21,777 bases of DNA. Source: a virus. This document shows, piece by piece, positions 7,246-15,302 of the stretch. Both the position numbers and the translations under genes were made by a program. The stretch covers positions 1-21,777 of the IMG/VR virus record IMGVR_UViG_3300050821_019806; one strand, given 5' to 3'. Numbering within the stretch: the stretch's first letter is position 1; the number at the start of each line of letters is the position of its first letter. Below the pieces are notes generated by a model. The model had not been told where the DNA came from, made no database searches, and saw nothing but the letters and a program-made list of their open reading frames with translations.

Positions 7246-8172
7246 TTGAAAAAAGAACCAGTAAATAGTGGATTTGATTTCTCGGGAATCATTGGAGATA
7301 TCAAGGAAACTCTTAAAAGAGATAAGCGGGATTCTGATACTTCGAAGATCAGCCTAGCCGATGAAATGAACCCGGTCTCGAGAAATCCAGAAGATTACGT
7401 AGTTATGCCAACTTGGTTTGATCAAGCATATGGAGTTTTGGGTATTCCTTTCGGAAAGATCGTACAGATTGCTGGAGATTCCGACACAGGAAAGACCTCC
7501 TTCTGTATCGAATCAATGAAGGCAGCTCAAGCCCAAGGTCACGGTATTATCTATGTAGAAACAGAGGGCAAGACCTCTAAAGAGGATCTAGAAGCTTGGG
7601 GAGTCAATCCTAAGGGCGTATTAATCATTGAGACCAACATCACTGAGGAAGCCTTTGACTTAAGCTTTCGAGCTATTAACTCCTTCTTCAAAAACTACCC
7701 AAAAGCCAAAGTGTTGTTCGTTTTTGACTCTTTCGGGAATACTATTTCCCTGAGGGACTCAGATCTGGATATCACAACCGAGCACCAAAAGGTGGGTGGA
7801 TCAGCCAAGACTAACCGTTTAGGTTTAGGACGATTGATCGCCCTAATGTCTCAACACCCCATTGCTTGTTTGCTTGTGAACTACACATATGACAACATGG
7901 GATCTGTAGGTAAGGTGGAAGCTGGTGGTAAAGGCCTGAAGTTCTACACTATGATCGGTATTCATTCCCAAAGAACTGGAGACTGGGTAGTTAAAGAGAA
8001 CAAAATCGACGTCAAACGTGGAGCTTTCGTCCGATGGTCTACGTTTAAGAATCACTTTCAAAAATCCGCCATAGATGCAGATGGTAATCGTAGAACTCTA
8101 CCCAAGAAGTTAGAAATGAAGATTTCGGCCAAGGGCATCGAGATCAACGATAAGGCTAAAGAAGAGGATTAG
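7246..8172 (+). CDS. uvsX: RecA/UvsX-like recombinase
   Basis: This is a strand-exchange ATPase for recombination-dependent replication and repair. At 308 aa it has the RecA core: Walker A GDSDTGKTS (G77 to S85, K83), a YVETEGK strand, and Walker B LFVFDSFG ending in D161. Loop regions with GGSAKTNRLGLGR and an NYTYDNMG segment correspond to the DNA-binding loops. The start is TTG. It is supported by TTGGAG at 7233-7238 seven bases upstream and by the absence of a good ATG before residue 41. The N-terminal 40 residues are polar and probably form the oligomerisation arm. The gene follows the UvsY-like and microprotein genes and precedes the gp47/gp46 pair, a T4-like recombination set. The symbol is by analogy. 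Confidence 0.88.
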   Translation: MKKEPVNSGFDFSGIIGDIKETLKRDKRDSDTSKISLADEMNPVSRNPEDYVVMPTWFDQAYGVLGIPFGKIVQIAGDSDTGKTSFCIESMKAAQAQGHGIIYVETEGKTSKEDLEAWGVNPKGVLIIETNITEEAFDLSFRAINSFFKNYPKAKVLFVFDSFGNTISLRDSDLDITTEHQKVGGSAKTNRLGLGRLIALMSQHPIACLLVNYTYDNMGSVGKVEAGGKGLKFYTMIGIHSQRTGDWVVKENKIDVKRGAFVRWSTFKNHFQKSAIDADGNRRTLPKKLEMKISAKGIEINDKAKEED

Positions 8173-8175
8173 ACC

Positions 8176-8433
8176 ATGCCTAAAGTCACCCTGACCTTTC
8201 GGCTACCAGAAGAAAGAGAAGAGTTTCAATCCGCACTTCACGGCCCAGAAGCCTTCTGTGCTCTTCAGGAAGTACGTGAGAAAATCTTCAGGCCGTTTAG
8301 GAAGCATGGTTTTTCAGACCCGAAGATCATGGATCTTATAAACCAGAACCCTGAATATGCAGCGGAATTGGCCGAAAAGCTCGAAGACATCTTCGTGGAA
8401 ATTCTAAGAGATTACGAACTTAATGAGATTTGA
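8176..8433 (+). CDS. Small acidic phage protein of unknown function
   Basis: This 85-aa protein starts with a beta strand (PKVTLTFRLPEE) followed by helices. It is rich in Glu and ends DYELNEI. The ATG is three bases after the recombinase stop, with GAAGAGGA just upstream. It overlaps, or nearly abuts, the nuclease gene that follows. Small proteins opening with a VTLTFxLPEEREEF-type strand occur near recombination genes of other phages as hypothetical proteins. I know of no assigned role. A partner or regulator of RecA or the Mre11-like nuclease is conceivable from position only. Confidence 0.7.
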   Translation: MPKVTLTFRLPEEREEFQSALHGPEAFCALQEVREKIFRPFRKHGFSDPKIMDLINQNPEYAAELAEKLEDIFVEILRDYELNEI

Positions 8434-8435
8434 AA

Positions 8436-9383
8436 ATGCCAGTATATACAGTCGTTGGCGATCCCCACGCTAAACCAGATAATCTAGATAAACTCGGAGA
8501 ACTCTTCGATGTAATAGAGAATTTGGGCAACGACTGTATCATTCTGGGAGATTTACTAGACACTAAAGAGTTAGTTCGAGGTAAGTGCCTCAATTTCTAC
8601 CTAAATAGGATAGGAAGATCCAAGCTCCATTTCACAATTATAGTTGGTAATCACGACTACTTCAATCTAGCTTGTGAGGATCACTCCCTTCAAGCCCTTA
8701 GACATTTATCCAATGTGACGCTGATTAACGATCCCCACTGTATTTTTTCTGAAAAATCCGACTACAGATTAGGTTTTATACCTTACATTCATGATTCAGA
8801 GAAGTTGAAGCAGGCTTTGCAATTATTGAAGCATTCTGACGTGATTTTTTGCCATGCGGATATCAAAGGTTTTGATTACGGAAATGGTCTTTTGAGTCAA
8901 GCGGGACTAGATAGTTCTGAACTCAAGGACTATCCCACAATAATATCAGGACATTATCACAAATATCAGGCCAAAGAGAACATAACTTACTTAGGAACTC
9001 CCTTCAGCCACTCTTTTGGGGAGTCAAATCAAACAAAATATATAGGTCTATATAGTACTGAAGACCATAACCTGCGGTTATTAGAAACTTCTTTTCCAAA
9101 GCATATAACATATTATGTTAACTGCTCCCAGACTAGGGAACACCCCCTAATAGGGACTACGGACTACGTAAGGGTGGTGCTATCGGGAAAACAGGAGGAT
9201 ATCGCTAGCTTTCCCAGGGAAAATGGGATAAAGTACATAGAGAAACCTGATTCCGACCGAATTTCTACCGAAATAGCCGAAGATCAAACCCCAGAAATTC
9301 AGTTCATAAATTGGGCCATCAATGTTAAAGACTACGATGAGGCCTATATCACTCTAGGCCTGGATATATTAAAAGATGTTTGA
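8436..9383 (+). CDS. sbcD: Mre11/SbcD-like nuclease subunit (T4 gp47-like)
   Basis: This is a metallophosphoesterase-type exo/endonuclease that, with the Rad50-like ATPase encoded next, processes DNA ends for recombination. The metal-binding motifs are in order: GDPH (D9, H11), GDLLD (D39), GNHD (N72, H73, D74), the CHAD histidine (H140) and GHYH (H173, H175). Length is 315 aa with the ATG at 8436. An in-frame TTG lies at 8430, but GAG at 8425-8427 is too close to it and suits the ATG, eight bases on. The end overlaps the ATPase gene by 8 bases, typical of this coupled pair. Confidence 0.9.
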   Translation: MPVYTVVGDPHAKPDNLDKLGELFDVIENLGNDCIILGDLLDTKELVRGKCLNFYLNRIGRSKLHFTIIVGNHDYFNLACEDHSLQALRHLSNVTLINDPHCIFSEKSDYRLGFIPYIHDSEKLKQALQLLKHSDVIFCHADIKGFDYGNGLLSQAGLDSSELKDYPTIISGHYHKYQAKENITYLGTPFSHSFGESNQTKYIGLYSTEDHNLRLLETSFPKHITYYVNCSQTREHPLIGTTDYVRVVLSGKQEDIASFPRENGIKYIEKPDSDRISTEIAEDQTPEIQFINWAINVKDYDEAYITLGLDILKDV

Positions 9384-11169
9384 GTATATTAAAGCTACGA
9401 ATCTATTTTCCTGGGAAAACCTATCATTCCATATCGAATCGGGAATAACCCAGATAACAGGATTCAACTACGACGATGCTACCAGTGAGGGTAGCGGAAA
9501 GAGCTCTATACCCAACATTCTGGCCTGGACTCTCTATGGCAAAGTTCCCAAAGATGCCAAGATAGATGAAGTAATCCGAGAAGGTTCTAATTCGGGAAAA
9601 GGCGAAGTAAAGCTCAGTACCGGAGAAATAATAGCTAGAGCTAGGAAACCCAATGACTTGTACATCGTAGATCAGGATGGTGTGGTTATTAGGGGTAAAG
9701 ATGCTAAAGAAACCCAGAATCTCGTAAATGCCCTTATAAAACTAGATTTTGAAGCCTTCTGCCAATCCGTGTATTTTGCCCAAAACTATCCCAAAAAGTT
9801 CATAACAGCCAATGAGCAAGATAAGGCCACTATTCTATCTGATATACAGGATTTGAGCGTATTCGATAGAGCTCGTAAGAAAACTCAGGATTTAATTAAA
9901 GAAAAAGAGTTAATTTTAGTGGGCACTTTAAGCAAAAGAAGCAATCTTCTTACCCAAATCAAAGGACAAGAAGACCTCATCAACCATGTGAGCGACGTCA
10001 TAGATAGTTTTGAAAGAGAGCAAGGGGAAACCCTGGAGAGTTTAAGCTTAAAGTATATGGAAACTGAGGTCAAAGTCCATAGAAAAGCCTCCGATCTTTT
10101 GGATTCCGACAAAATCAATTTAAAGATATCGAAAGTGGAAGCCTCCATAGAAGAGTTGGTTAATTTGAAGCAAACTCTACTAAGCGACATTCAAGCAGAC
10201 ACCCTGCTACAGAACAAAATTTCTAATCTGAGAGAAAAGTTAAGCGCGTATCACGACGGACAGGATCATTGCCCCCTTTGTAAATCTGAGCTGACTAAGG
10301 AAAAACAGGAAGTTGTAGAAGCAGAACGCAGTAGTCTGAACTCCGAATTAGAAGTCTTGTTGAGCCAAAAAAAAGAATTGGTGGATCCTGAATATCTAAA
10401 GGAGGTAGATGCGGGATTGAAAAGCCTAGTTTCCGAAGTACAACAACTGAGAGAATTGGCTAATGGAGTTAGATTCCAGGAATTAGAGATAAAACACCTA
10501 GCTGATATGTTGGACTCAATCAGTTCCCAAATAGCACTGGAAGAATCCAAGACTCCGAAGTATACGCAAGATTACTTACTTACAAAGATCGAAGAACTAT
10601 CGGAATCGGAAGAAAGATTGAAAACCTCTGATTCGAGTATCTTTGTTTTGCAAAAAGAGATCATACAACTTAATGCCCTCAAAGACGGCTTCAAAGATGT
10701 AAAATCCCATATATTTAGGGGACTTCTGGAAGAACTATCTAGAAAATCCACGGAATTTACACAGGAATTGTATGAGCTCCCCATAAAAATTAGATTCTAT
10801 AATGAGGATCTAGAGGGCTCCATATCCAAGATTCAAACCGAAGTGACTTTGGATGGATCGGTAAGACCAATCGGTTTGTTTTCCGGAGGCCAGGGGCGTA
10901 GAATAGAGATAGGGACTAGTTTAGCCTTAGCTGCCCTTATTTCTGGCAGAAGTACTCGCTCTATGGACTTCAGGGTTTTAGACGAACCTATGAAGGACTT
11001 AAGTGAAAGCAGTCAGGAAAAGGTGGTAGAATTATTAAGAAAACTACCAGGCTCAACCATAATCATAGAGCACAGTCCGGTAACTAAGGCGATTATCAGC
11101 AACACCTTTAACATTGAATATCGGAATGGGATAAGTAAAAGTGTCACTACGAAGCTGGAAATGCCCTAA
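9376..11169 (+). CDS. sbcC: Rad50/SbcC-like ATPase subunit (T4 gp46-like)
   Basis: This SMC-type ATPase partners the Mre11-like nuclease. The Walker A region with GSGKSS (G39 to S44, K42) lies near the N-terminus in a loop of the form GxNxxDxxSxGSGKSS. Two long coiled-coil arms (about 170-290 and 310-450) flank a zinc hook CPLC (C299, C302), which dimerises two molecules. The ABC signature is FSGGQ (502-506), and Walker B ends with D536-E537 in LDEPMKDLSE. All catalytic elements are present. At 597 aa it is close to T4 gp46 and much shorter than bacterial SbcC, meaning short arms. Its last 29 bases overlap the next gene. Confidence 0.93.
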   Translation: MFEYIKATNLFSWENLSFHIESGITQITGFNYDDATSEGSGKSSIPNILAWTLYGKVPKDAKIDEVIREGSNSGKGEVKLSTGEIIARARKPNDLYIVDQDGVVIRGKDAKETQNLVNALIKLDFEAFCQSVYFAQNYPKKFITANEQDKATILSDIQDLSVFDRARKKTQDLIKEKELILVGTLSKRSNLLTQIKGQEDLINHVSDVIDSFEREQGETLESLSLKYMETEVKVHRKASDLLDSDKINLKISKVEASIEELVNLKQTLLSDIQADTLLQNKISNLREKLSAYHDGQDHCPLCKSELTKEKQEVVEAERSSLNSELEVLLSQKKELVDPEYLKEVDAGLKSLVSEVQQLRELANGVRFQELEIKHLADMLDSISSQIALEESKTPKYTQDYLLTKIEELSESEERLKTSDSSIFVLQKEIIQLNALKDGFKDVKSHIFRGLLEELSRKSTEFTQELYELPIKIRFYNEDLEGSISKIQTEVTLDGSVRPIGLFSGGQGRRIEIGTSLALAALISGRSTRSMDFRVLDEPMKDLSESSQEKVVELLRKLPGSTIIIEHSPVTKAIISNTFNIEYRNGISKSVTTKLEMP

Positions 11170-11455
11170 ATGCGGCGAAGAATACTCTACCAAGGATAAA
11201 GCCCCCCTTCATTGCGAAATGCCCTCAGAAGTCCAAATAACAGCGCCTGGCACTAAGTTCATGGAAAAGACGGATAAGGAACGGGGAAAGTCTCAAATGG
11301 TAGGGCAAGAGAGAATTCTCCGGGAACGTGCCCGTAAACATTCTAGGGACGTGGAAATGGGGGATTTGATCGAAACCAATCCCAAAGAAGTAGCTTATGC
11401 AAGCGGTTGGTTGACTGAAGCTGGTACCCGAAGAAAAGCGATAGATGACCTATGA
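11141..11455 (+). CDS. Small zinc-finger protein
   Basis: This 104-aa protein has C8, C11, H24 and C25 in its first 25 residues (CPKCGEEYSTKDKAPLHC), a compact zinc-binding knuckle. A basic stretch follows (QERILRERARKHSRD), then an acidic or polar C-terminus. It starts with GTG inside the end of the gp46-like gene (29-base overlap). The next in-frame Met is after the cysteines, so GTG is favoured. Its end overlaps the RuvC-like gene as ATGA. The Zn knuckle plus basic helix suggests nucleic-acid or protein contact. The role is unknown, and it is not a recognisable FmdB or DksA protein. Confidence 0.65.
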   Translation: MSLRSWKCPKCGEEYSTKDKAPLHCEMPSEVQITAPGTKFMEKTDKERGKSQMVGQERILRERARKHSRDVEMGDLIETNPKEVAYASGWLTEAGTRRKAIDDL

Positions 11456-12063
11456 GAGATATTGTATTAGCCTTGGACCTTAGTACGACCTGCACCGGGT
11501 TCGCCGTATTCAACAATTCCACTAAAAAACTACTGGAATACGGCTTTATCGTACCCAGGATAAAGAATCCCACGGTCAAAAAGAAGCCAACTTATGAGTA
11601 TCCTATATTTCAGGGCTTGAAAATAAAAGATATAGTCAGTCAGATTCTAGAGTTGATGGAGAGGGTACAACCGGATCATTTAGCCATAGAAGAGGTCGTA
11701 AGCCACAAGTCACGCCTTACCGGCAAAGTCCTAGACGGCCTACACTTCGTACTCGTCGATAGGCTCCTAGAATATCCCGGAACGATAACATATGTAGATG
11801 TTTCCGGCACTTATGGGTGGCGCCCACACTTCAAAATCAGATTATCTGAGCAAGACAAACTGATCAATGCGGAGCACAAGAAGCTGAATAAGAAGTTAAG
11901 AGCCAAAGATAGACTAGACATAATAGACTGGAAAACGTTATCCTCTAGATACGTGAATGATAAATTCAAGCTCAATCTAGATCCAACCAAAGAAACAAAC
12001 CATGGAGACATGGCGGATGCGATAATGGTAGGTCTTTATTACCTCGACGAAGGTTCAAAATGA
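11452..12063 (+). CDS. RuvC-like Holliday-junction resolvase / RNase H-fold nuclease
   Basis: It probably cuts branched recombination or replication intermediates before packaging. The RNase H-fold acidic residues can be placed: D9 in LALDLSTTCTGFA (the DxSxxxTG pattern of RuvC), E80 in HLAIEEVV, and D186/D189 in HGDMADAI, matching the HxDxADA end motif of RuvC. Length is 203 aa, slightly longer than bacterial RuvC (about 170), with a Lys-rich insertion before the last motif. ATGA overlaps with both neighbours place it in the same operon as gp46/gp47. RuvC is the closest family; a related phage or poxvirus-type resolvase would look similar. Confidence 0.8.
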   Translation: MRDIVLALDLSTTCTGFAVFNNSTKKLLEYGFIVPRIKNPTVKKKPTYEYPIFQGLKIKDIVSQILELMERVQPDHLAIEEVVSHKSRLTGKVLDGLHFVLVDRLLEYPGTITYVDVSGTYGWRPHFKIRLSEQDKLINAEHKKLNKKLRAKDRLDIIDWKTLSSRYVNDKFKLNLDPTKETNHGDMADAIMVGLYYLDEGSK

Positions 12064-12395
12064 TAGAAAGTCTAGAAGATAATCCCCAGGGAGCTGCTCT
12101 TAGTTGGTTACTTGAGATGGAAGTGGTTGCTAATCCTATGGTCCTGGATACTTTGATCATGAACATAGGTGCTTCGGTCAAGGGTATACAAGATCTTCAA
12201 TTCGTGATAGATGAGAAGAACAAGAAAATTTTAGTTTATGTAGAACCTACAAAATACTATGGAAGATTCTTTAAACGCCAAATTCTGACTCAAGTTACTG
12301 AAATGATTAGTCAAATCCTGCCCTCATTCGAGAAAAGGGTAACTTTAAATAGAGATTTACTTGACAGAGCCATAAAAATCTTAAAAAACCAATAG
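12060..12395 (+). CDS. Hypothetical protein, 111 aa
   Basis: This 111-aa protein has an N-terminal helix, a central strand pair (LQFVIDEKNKKILVYVEP) and a helical C-terminus ending in LLDRAIKILKNQ. It has no cysteines, membrane segment or known motif. Its start overlaps the RuvC-like stop as ATGA, so it is translationally coupled to the recombination genes. The 24 bases after it separate it from the terminase block. I do not recognise the family. Confidence 0.7.
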   Translation: MIESLEDNPQGAALSWLLEMEVVANPMVLDTLIMNIGASVKGIQDLQFVIDEKNKKILVYVEPTKYYGRFFKRQILTQVTEMISQILPSFEKRVTLNRDLLDRAIKILKNQ

Positions 12396-12419
12396 ATTTG
12401 AGTAGTTAAGGCCTAAAAA

Positions 12420-13034
12420 ATGTCCGATATTTTCAGAAAATTACCAGCAGATAAAAAAGATGTGGTGAAAACTCTTAACAAGGATAAAGAGTATCCAGTA
12501 GACATCCTGCGAAAGCTTTATATCAATACTGATGAAACTCTGGAGCAAATAGCCCGGGAATTCAGCATGCCCCTAGATCAACTTGAGCTGATGGCGAAGT
12601 CTGAAGAGAAGTCATGGCATCAGCTTAAAGAGGAAACTAAACACGATCGTTTGGAATACTTCAGGGCAATAGCTGAAGACAATGGCATAGAAACCATCTC
12701 CGTAGTAGAAGAACTACACCTTGTAACCATTGTGGATATGCGGTCTAAAATCAACTTTTTGAAGAAGTATTACAAGGAACATGGAGATCTATATGCTAGG
12801 AATTCCGAAAAGGAGATCCTACTGGATGGTCGAGGTCAACCCATCAGCCTATCTATCCCAAACTCCGTAAAAGATCTCCTTAGTTTACAAGGAATTCTGA
12901 AACTCAAGGATGAATCCAGAGAATCGGTTAAAAAACTCATGGCATCAGATCCAGCCCCAAGGAAAATAAGCAATAACCAAGAAAATGTGATTGATGTAAG
13001 TCAGTATGGCATTTTCAAAGATGATGAAGAATAA
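12420..13034 (+). CDS. Probable terminase small subunit
   Basis: This 204-aa protein lies two bases before the large terminase gene, the usual place for the DNA-recognition subunit. Residues about 36-66 (DETLEQIAREFSMPLDQLELMAKSEEKSW) read as a helix-turn-helix, in which an IAxxFxM-type second helix and a W-containing third helix recall small-terminase DNA-binding domains. The middle is helical and could support ring oligomerisation. The C-terminal 35 residues are polar and end in an acidic tail (QYGIFKDDEE). The start ATG follows AAGG eight bases upstream. The call is by context plus the HTH; no family signature is decisive. Confidence 0.6.
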   Translation: MSDIFRKLPADKKDVVKTLNKDKEYPVDILRKLYINTDETLEQIAREFSMPLDQLELMAKSEEKSWHQLKEETKHDRLEYFRAIAEDNGIETISVVEELHLVTIVDMRSKINFLKKYYKEHGDLYARNSEKEILLDGRGQPISLSIPNSVKDLLSLQGILKLKDESRESVKKLMASDPAPRKISNNQENVIDVSQYGIFKDDEE

Positions 13035-13036
13035 AC

Positions 13037-14857
13037 ATGAAACCTATCGCGGAAATGGACGATCTTGAATTTGCCCTATTCTTTAAGGCAGTTCACGCAT
13101 ATGTCATGCAAAATCCGCTCAATAACTTCGTGAAAGCTCCGGGATTTATCAATTTCTCACCAACACCCGGACAAATAGTCTTATTGAAAAATGCTTTCGG
13201 CCAACCATTAGATGACGAAACTAAGCATTCCGTGTGGGTAGAGACTCTGGATTCCGAAGGAGAATTCGATCTAGCCAAGAGCGATTTCACGGAAGTGGAG
13301 TTGTTCAACTTCTTCACAGGTTTAGATTACGAATATTCTGGCAAGAAGTTCAATAGAATAAATCTATTGTGCGGACGCCGAGCCGGTAAGTCCACCTGTG
13401 CCTCTATCCTAGCTCTTTTCTCCGCAATAAAAATGAACTGGCGCCCTTATCTTAAAAAGACTCCAGTCGCAACCATCGCGATTTTATCCCACTCAGTGGA
13501 GTTTTCCCAGGAAATCTTAGAGATCCTAAGAGGCATGGTGGAAGAATCTCCAGTATTATCAAGACTTAGGGATAAAACAAAGAAAGATACGCAGTCTACT
13601 TTCCACTTGAAAGTCCCATTCTTCAACGAATATGGCGAAATAGAATATTCCTACGTGGGCATCAAGGTAGGTGCTGCGTCTAAGAAAACCACCCGCGGTA
13701 GAGCCGTATGCACTCTTCTAGCCGACGAAGCTTGTTGGTGGAACTTGGATGAAAACTCCAGTGAGCCTGACGTAGAAGTTTTCCGAGCCATCAGACCTTC
13801 TTTGCTCCAGTTCGGGGAGCATGGGACCATCATCAAGTTATCTTCCCCAGCCATTAAGGCCGGCGTAATGTATGAGGAATGGAAGCGTAAGGCTGAACTG
13901 CAGGATGAGTTTATACAGCTAAAGGCCCCTTCCTGGATGATGAATACGATTCTCCCTAAGGAAGAGTTCAAGAAAGAGTACAAGCAAGATCCGGATGGCT
14001 TCGCCACAGAATATAGGGCTGATTTCGTAGATGCCATCTCCAACTTCATTCTCCCAGAATTCGTGGATTCTTGTATCGTGAAGGGAGCCTCGTTCTTGCC
14101 TCCAGCCGATTCTCGGAACACGATCTACTCAGCCGCCATAGATGCAGCTTTCAAGGGCGATAGATTCGCCTTCGCCCTTACTGGATATAATGAGAAGCGA
14201 GTAACTCTCCACGTCCTCAAATACTGGGAAGGTACCAAGAAAGACCCAGTACAGGCGTTTGAAGTAGCAGCCTACATTCGCAACGTTTGTAAGGAATATG
14301 GAATAAGCCAGGTAGTAGCTGACCAGTATGCTTTCCAACCCCTCAGAGAGATTTTTGCTCAATTCGGGGTTACTCTGGTTGAAAATACCTTCTCCCTGCC
14401 GTATAAAAGAAAAATTTACTTTGGTTTGAAACGGTTGATCCACAGCAATCAAATAGATTTGTTAGATGAACCCTTATTAGCCAAAGAAATCAAAGAGTTG
14501 CAGGTAGAACAGACTGCTACCGGTCAAATCCGAATCGGCCATCCAATGGGTGGAAATGATGACTTGAGTGACGCAGTGGCAGTGGCAGCCTACGTTTCCA
14601 TGGAGAAGGCTGGATCCGTCCATATGATGGTCGGAGAAGTGGCCGCAGGCCAAGACTATGGTATAGTCACGGACGTCAAGGGAACGGCATTTACGGCCCC
14701 CTCTGTGGAACTTTTGCACAACTTCCCCGGGTTCACCGGAGCAATGGACAACTCCCATGAATACGCAAAAGACCCCAAAACTGGCAGGATCATGAAGAAA
14801 ACTGAGATTGACGAGCTAGAAGACCTGGGAACAGATGGTCCGAATTTCATTTTTTAG
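13037..14857 (+). CDS. terL: Terminase large subunit (packaging ATPase/nuclease)
   Basis: This motor ATPase and nuclease pumps genomic DNA into the prohead through the portal and cuts it. The ATPase domain has Walker A CGRRAGKST (G113 to T120, K118) and Walker B LLADE (D230, E231) followed by ACWW. The RNase H-like nuclease domain has D369 (AAIDAAFKGD), D429 (VVADQYAF) and D512 (GGNDDLSDA). Length is 606 aa, normal for the family. It begins three bases after the small-subunit candidate with only a weak GAAGAA site, which suggests coupling. A promoter candidate follows its end. Confidence 0.95.
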   Translation: MKPIAEMDDLEFALFFKAVHAYVMQNPLNNFVKAPGFINFSPTPGQIVLLKNAFGQPLDDETKHSVWVETLDSEGEFDLAKSDFTEVELFNFFTGLDYEYSGKKFNRINLLCGRRAGKSTCASILALFSAIKMNWRPYLKKTPVATIAILSHSVEFSQEILEILRGMVEESPVLSRLRDKTKKDTQSTFHLKVPFFNEYGEIEYSYVGIKVGAASKKTTRGRAVCTLLADEACWWNLDENSSEPDVEVFRAIRPSLLQFGEHGTIIKLSSPAIKAGVMYEEWKRKAELQDEFIQLKAPSWMMNTILPKEEFKKEYKQDPDGFATEYRADFVDAISNFILPEFVDSCIVKGASFLPPADSRNTIYSAAIDAAFKGDRFAFALTGYNEKRVTLHVLKYWEGTKKDPVQAFEVAAYIRNVCKEYGISQVVADQYAFQPLREIFAQFGVTLVENTFSLPYKRKIYFGLKRLIHSNQIDLLDEPLLAKEIKELQVEQTATGQIRIGHPMGGNDDLSDAVAVAAYVSMEKAGSVHMMVGEVAAGQDYGIVTDVKGTAFTAPSVELLHNFPGFTGAMDNSHEYAKDPKTGRIMKKTEIDELEDLGTDGPNFIF

Positions 14858-14872
14858 GGTTAATGATATAAT
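14844..14872 (+). promoter_or_regulatory. Extended -10 promoter candidate before the beta-rich structural gene
   Basis: TGATATAAT (14864-14872) is an extended -10 element with a perfect TATAAT box. The matching -35 at 17 bases, ATTTCA, is poor (3/6), as is common when TG is present. Predicted initiation near 14879 would give a leader of about 30 bases for the gene at 14908 and then the portal gene. The 50-base gap here holds no convincing terminator. Confidence 0.5.
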
Positions 14873-14907
14873 TAAATGAGCTTTTTTTAACAAGGTTAGA
14901 ATAATAT

Positions 14908-15288
14908 ATGAAAAATCTTGACTTAGTTTTCGAATGGTTAACGTATGATGGGGCACCAACTAACGATCCTTCGGATTCCACACGCCTCAAAAATAAGATA
15001 ATCGAAACTAAAATCGCCAATACATCTAGGCAACAATTCCAATTAATTACAGGGGTTATGAACCAAACCGTTCCATTCCCTGACAATGAGTGCGACTATT
15101 TGGTCATCTTGACAGATACGACTATCTCCGTTACAGTTAGTGGATCCAATACGCCTAGCGTCTTAGTCCCAAAAGCTGCTGGAACCAAGACTTTGGTCTA
15201 TTTCCAAAAGGGTGGCGTAACTTCTTTAACAATATCCAACACTTCCGGCGTCACAGCCAACGTAGATATCATTATAGCTACATATTAA
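14908..15288 (+). CDS. Beta-rich small protein between terminase and portal, probable virion component
   Basis: This 126-aa protein has no cysteine motif or membrane segment apart from one Cys at the middle (NECDYLVI). From residue 40 onward it is made of short beta strands rich in Thr, Ser and Val, for example TISVTVSGSNTP, TKTLVYFQ and SLTISNTSGVTANVDIIIA. That composition is typical of small head-decoration or fibre-like domains. It lies between the large terminase and the portal with its own promoter candidate. The Shine-Dalgarno site is weak (AAGG, 12 bases before ATG). The exact function is unknown; a virion role is inferred from composition and position. Confidence 0.65.
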   Translation: MKNLDLVFEWLTYDGAPTNDPSDSTRLKNKIIETKIANTSRQQFQLITGVMNQTVPFPDNECDYLVILTDTTISVTVSGSNTPSVLVPKAAGTKTLVYFQKGGVTSLTISNTSGVTANVDIIIATY

Positions 15289-15302
15289 GCAGGGTGAAAT
15301 AA

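Noticed and set aside
12361-12366. TTGACA as a -35 box before the small-terminase candidate
   Set aside because: No -10-like hexamer occurs 16-18 bases downstream (only an A-run); it lies in the coding sequence of the preceding gene.
13651-14121. 156-codon minus-strand frame within the large terminase gene
   Set aside because: It lies wholly inside a gene with complete ATPase and nuclease motifs and has no recognisable protein.
14858-14891. Terminator after the large terminase (T-run at 14882-14888)
   Set aside because: No stable GC stem precedes the T-run; only AT pairings (TTAAT/ATTAA) are possible, and the region reads better as a promoter.
15109-15137. TTGACA-17-TACAGT promoter-like pair ahead of the portal gene
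   Set aside because: It is inside the beta-rich gene, the -10 matches only 4/6, and a better promoter candidate lies upstream of that gene.
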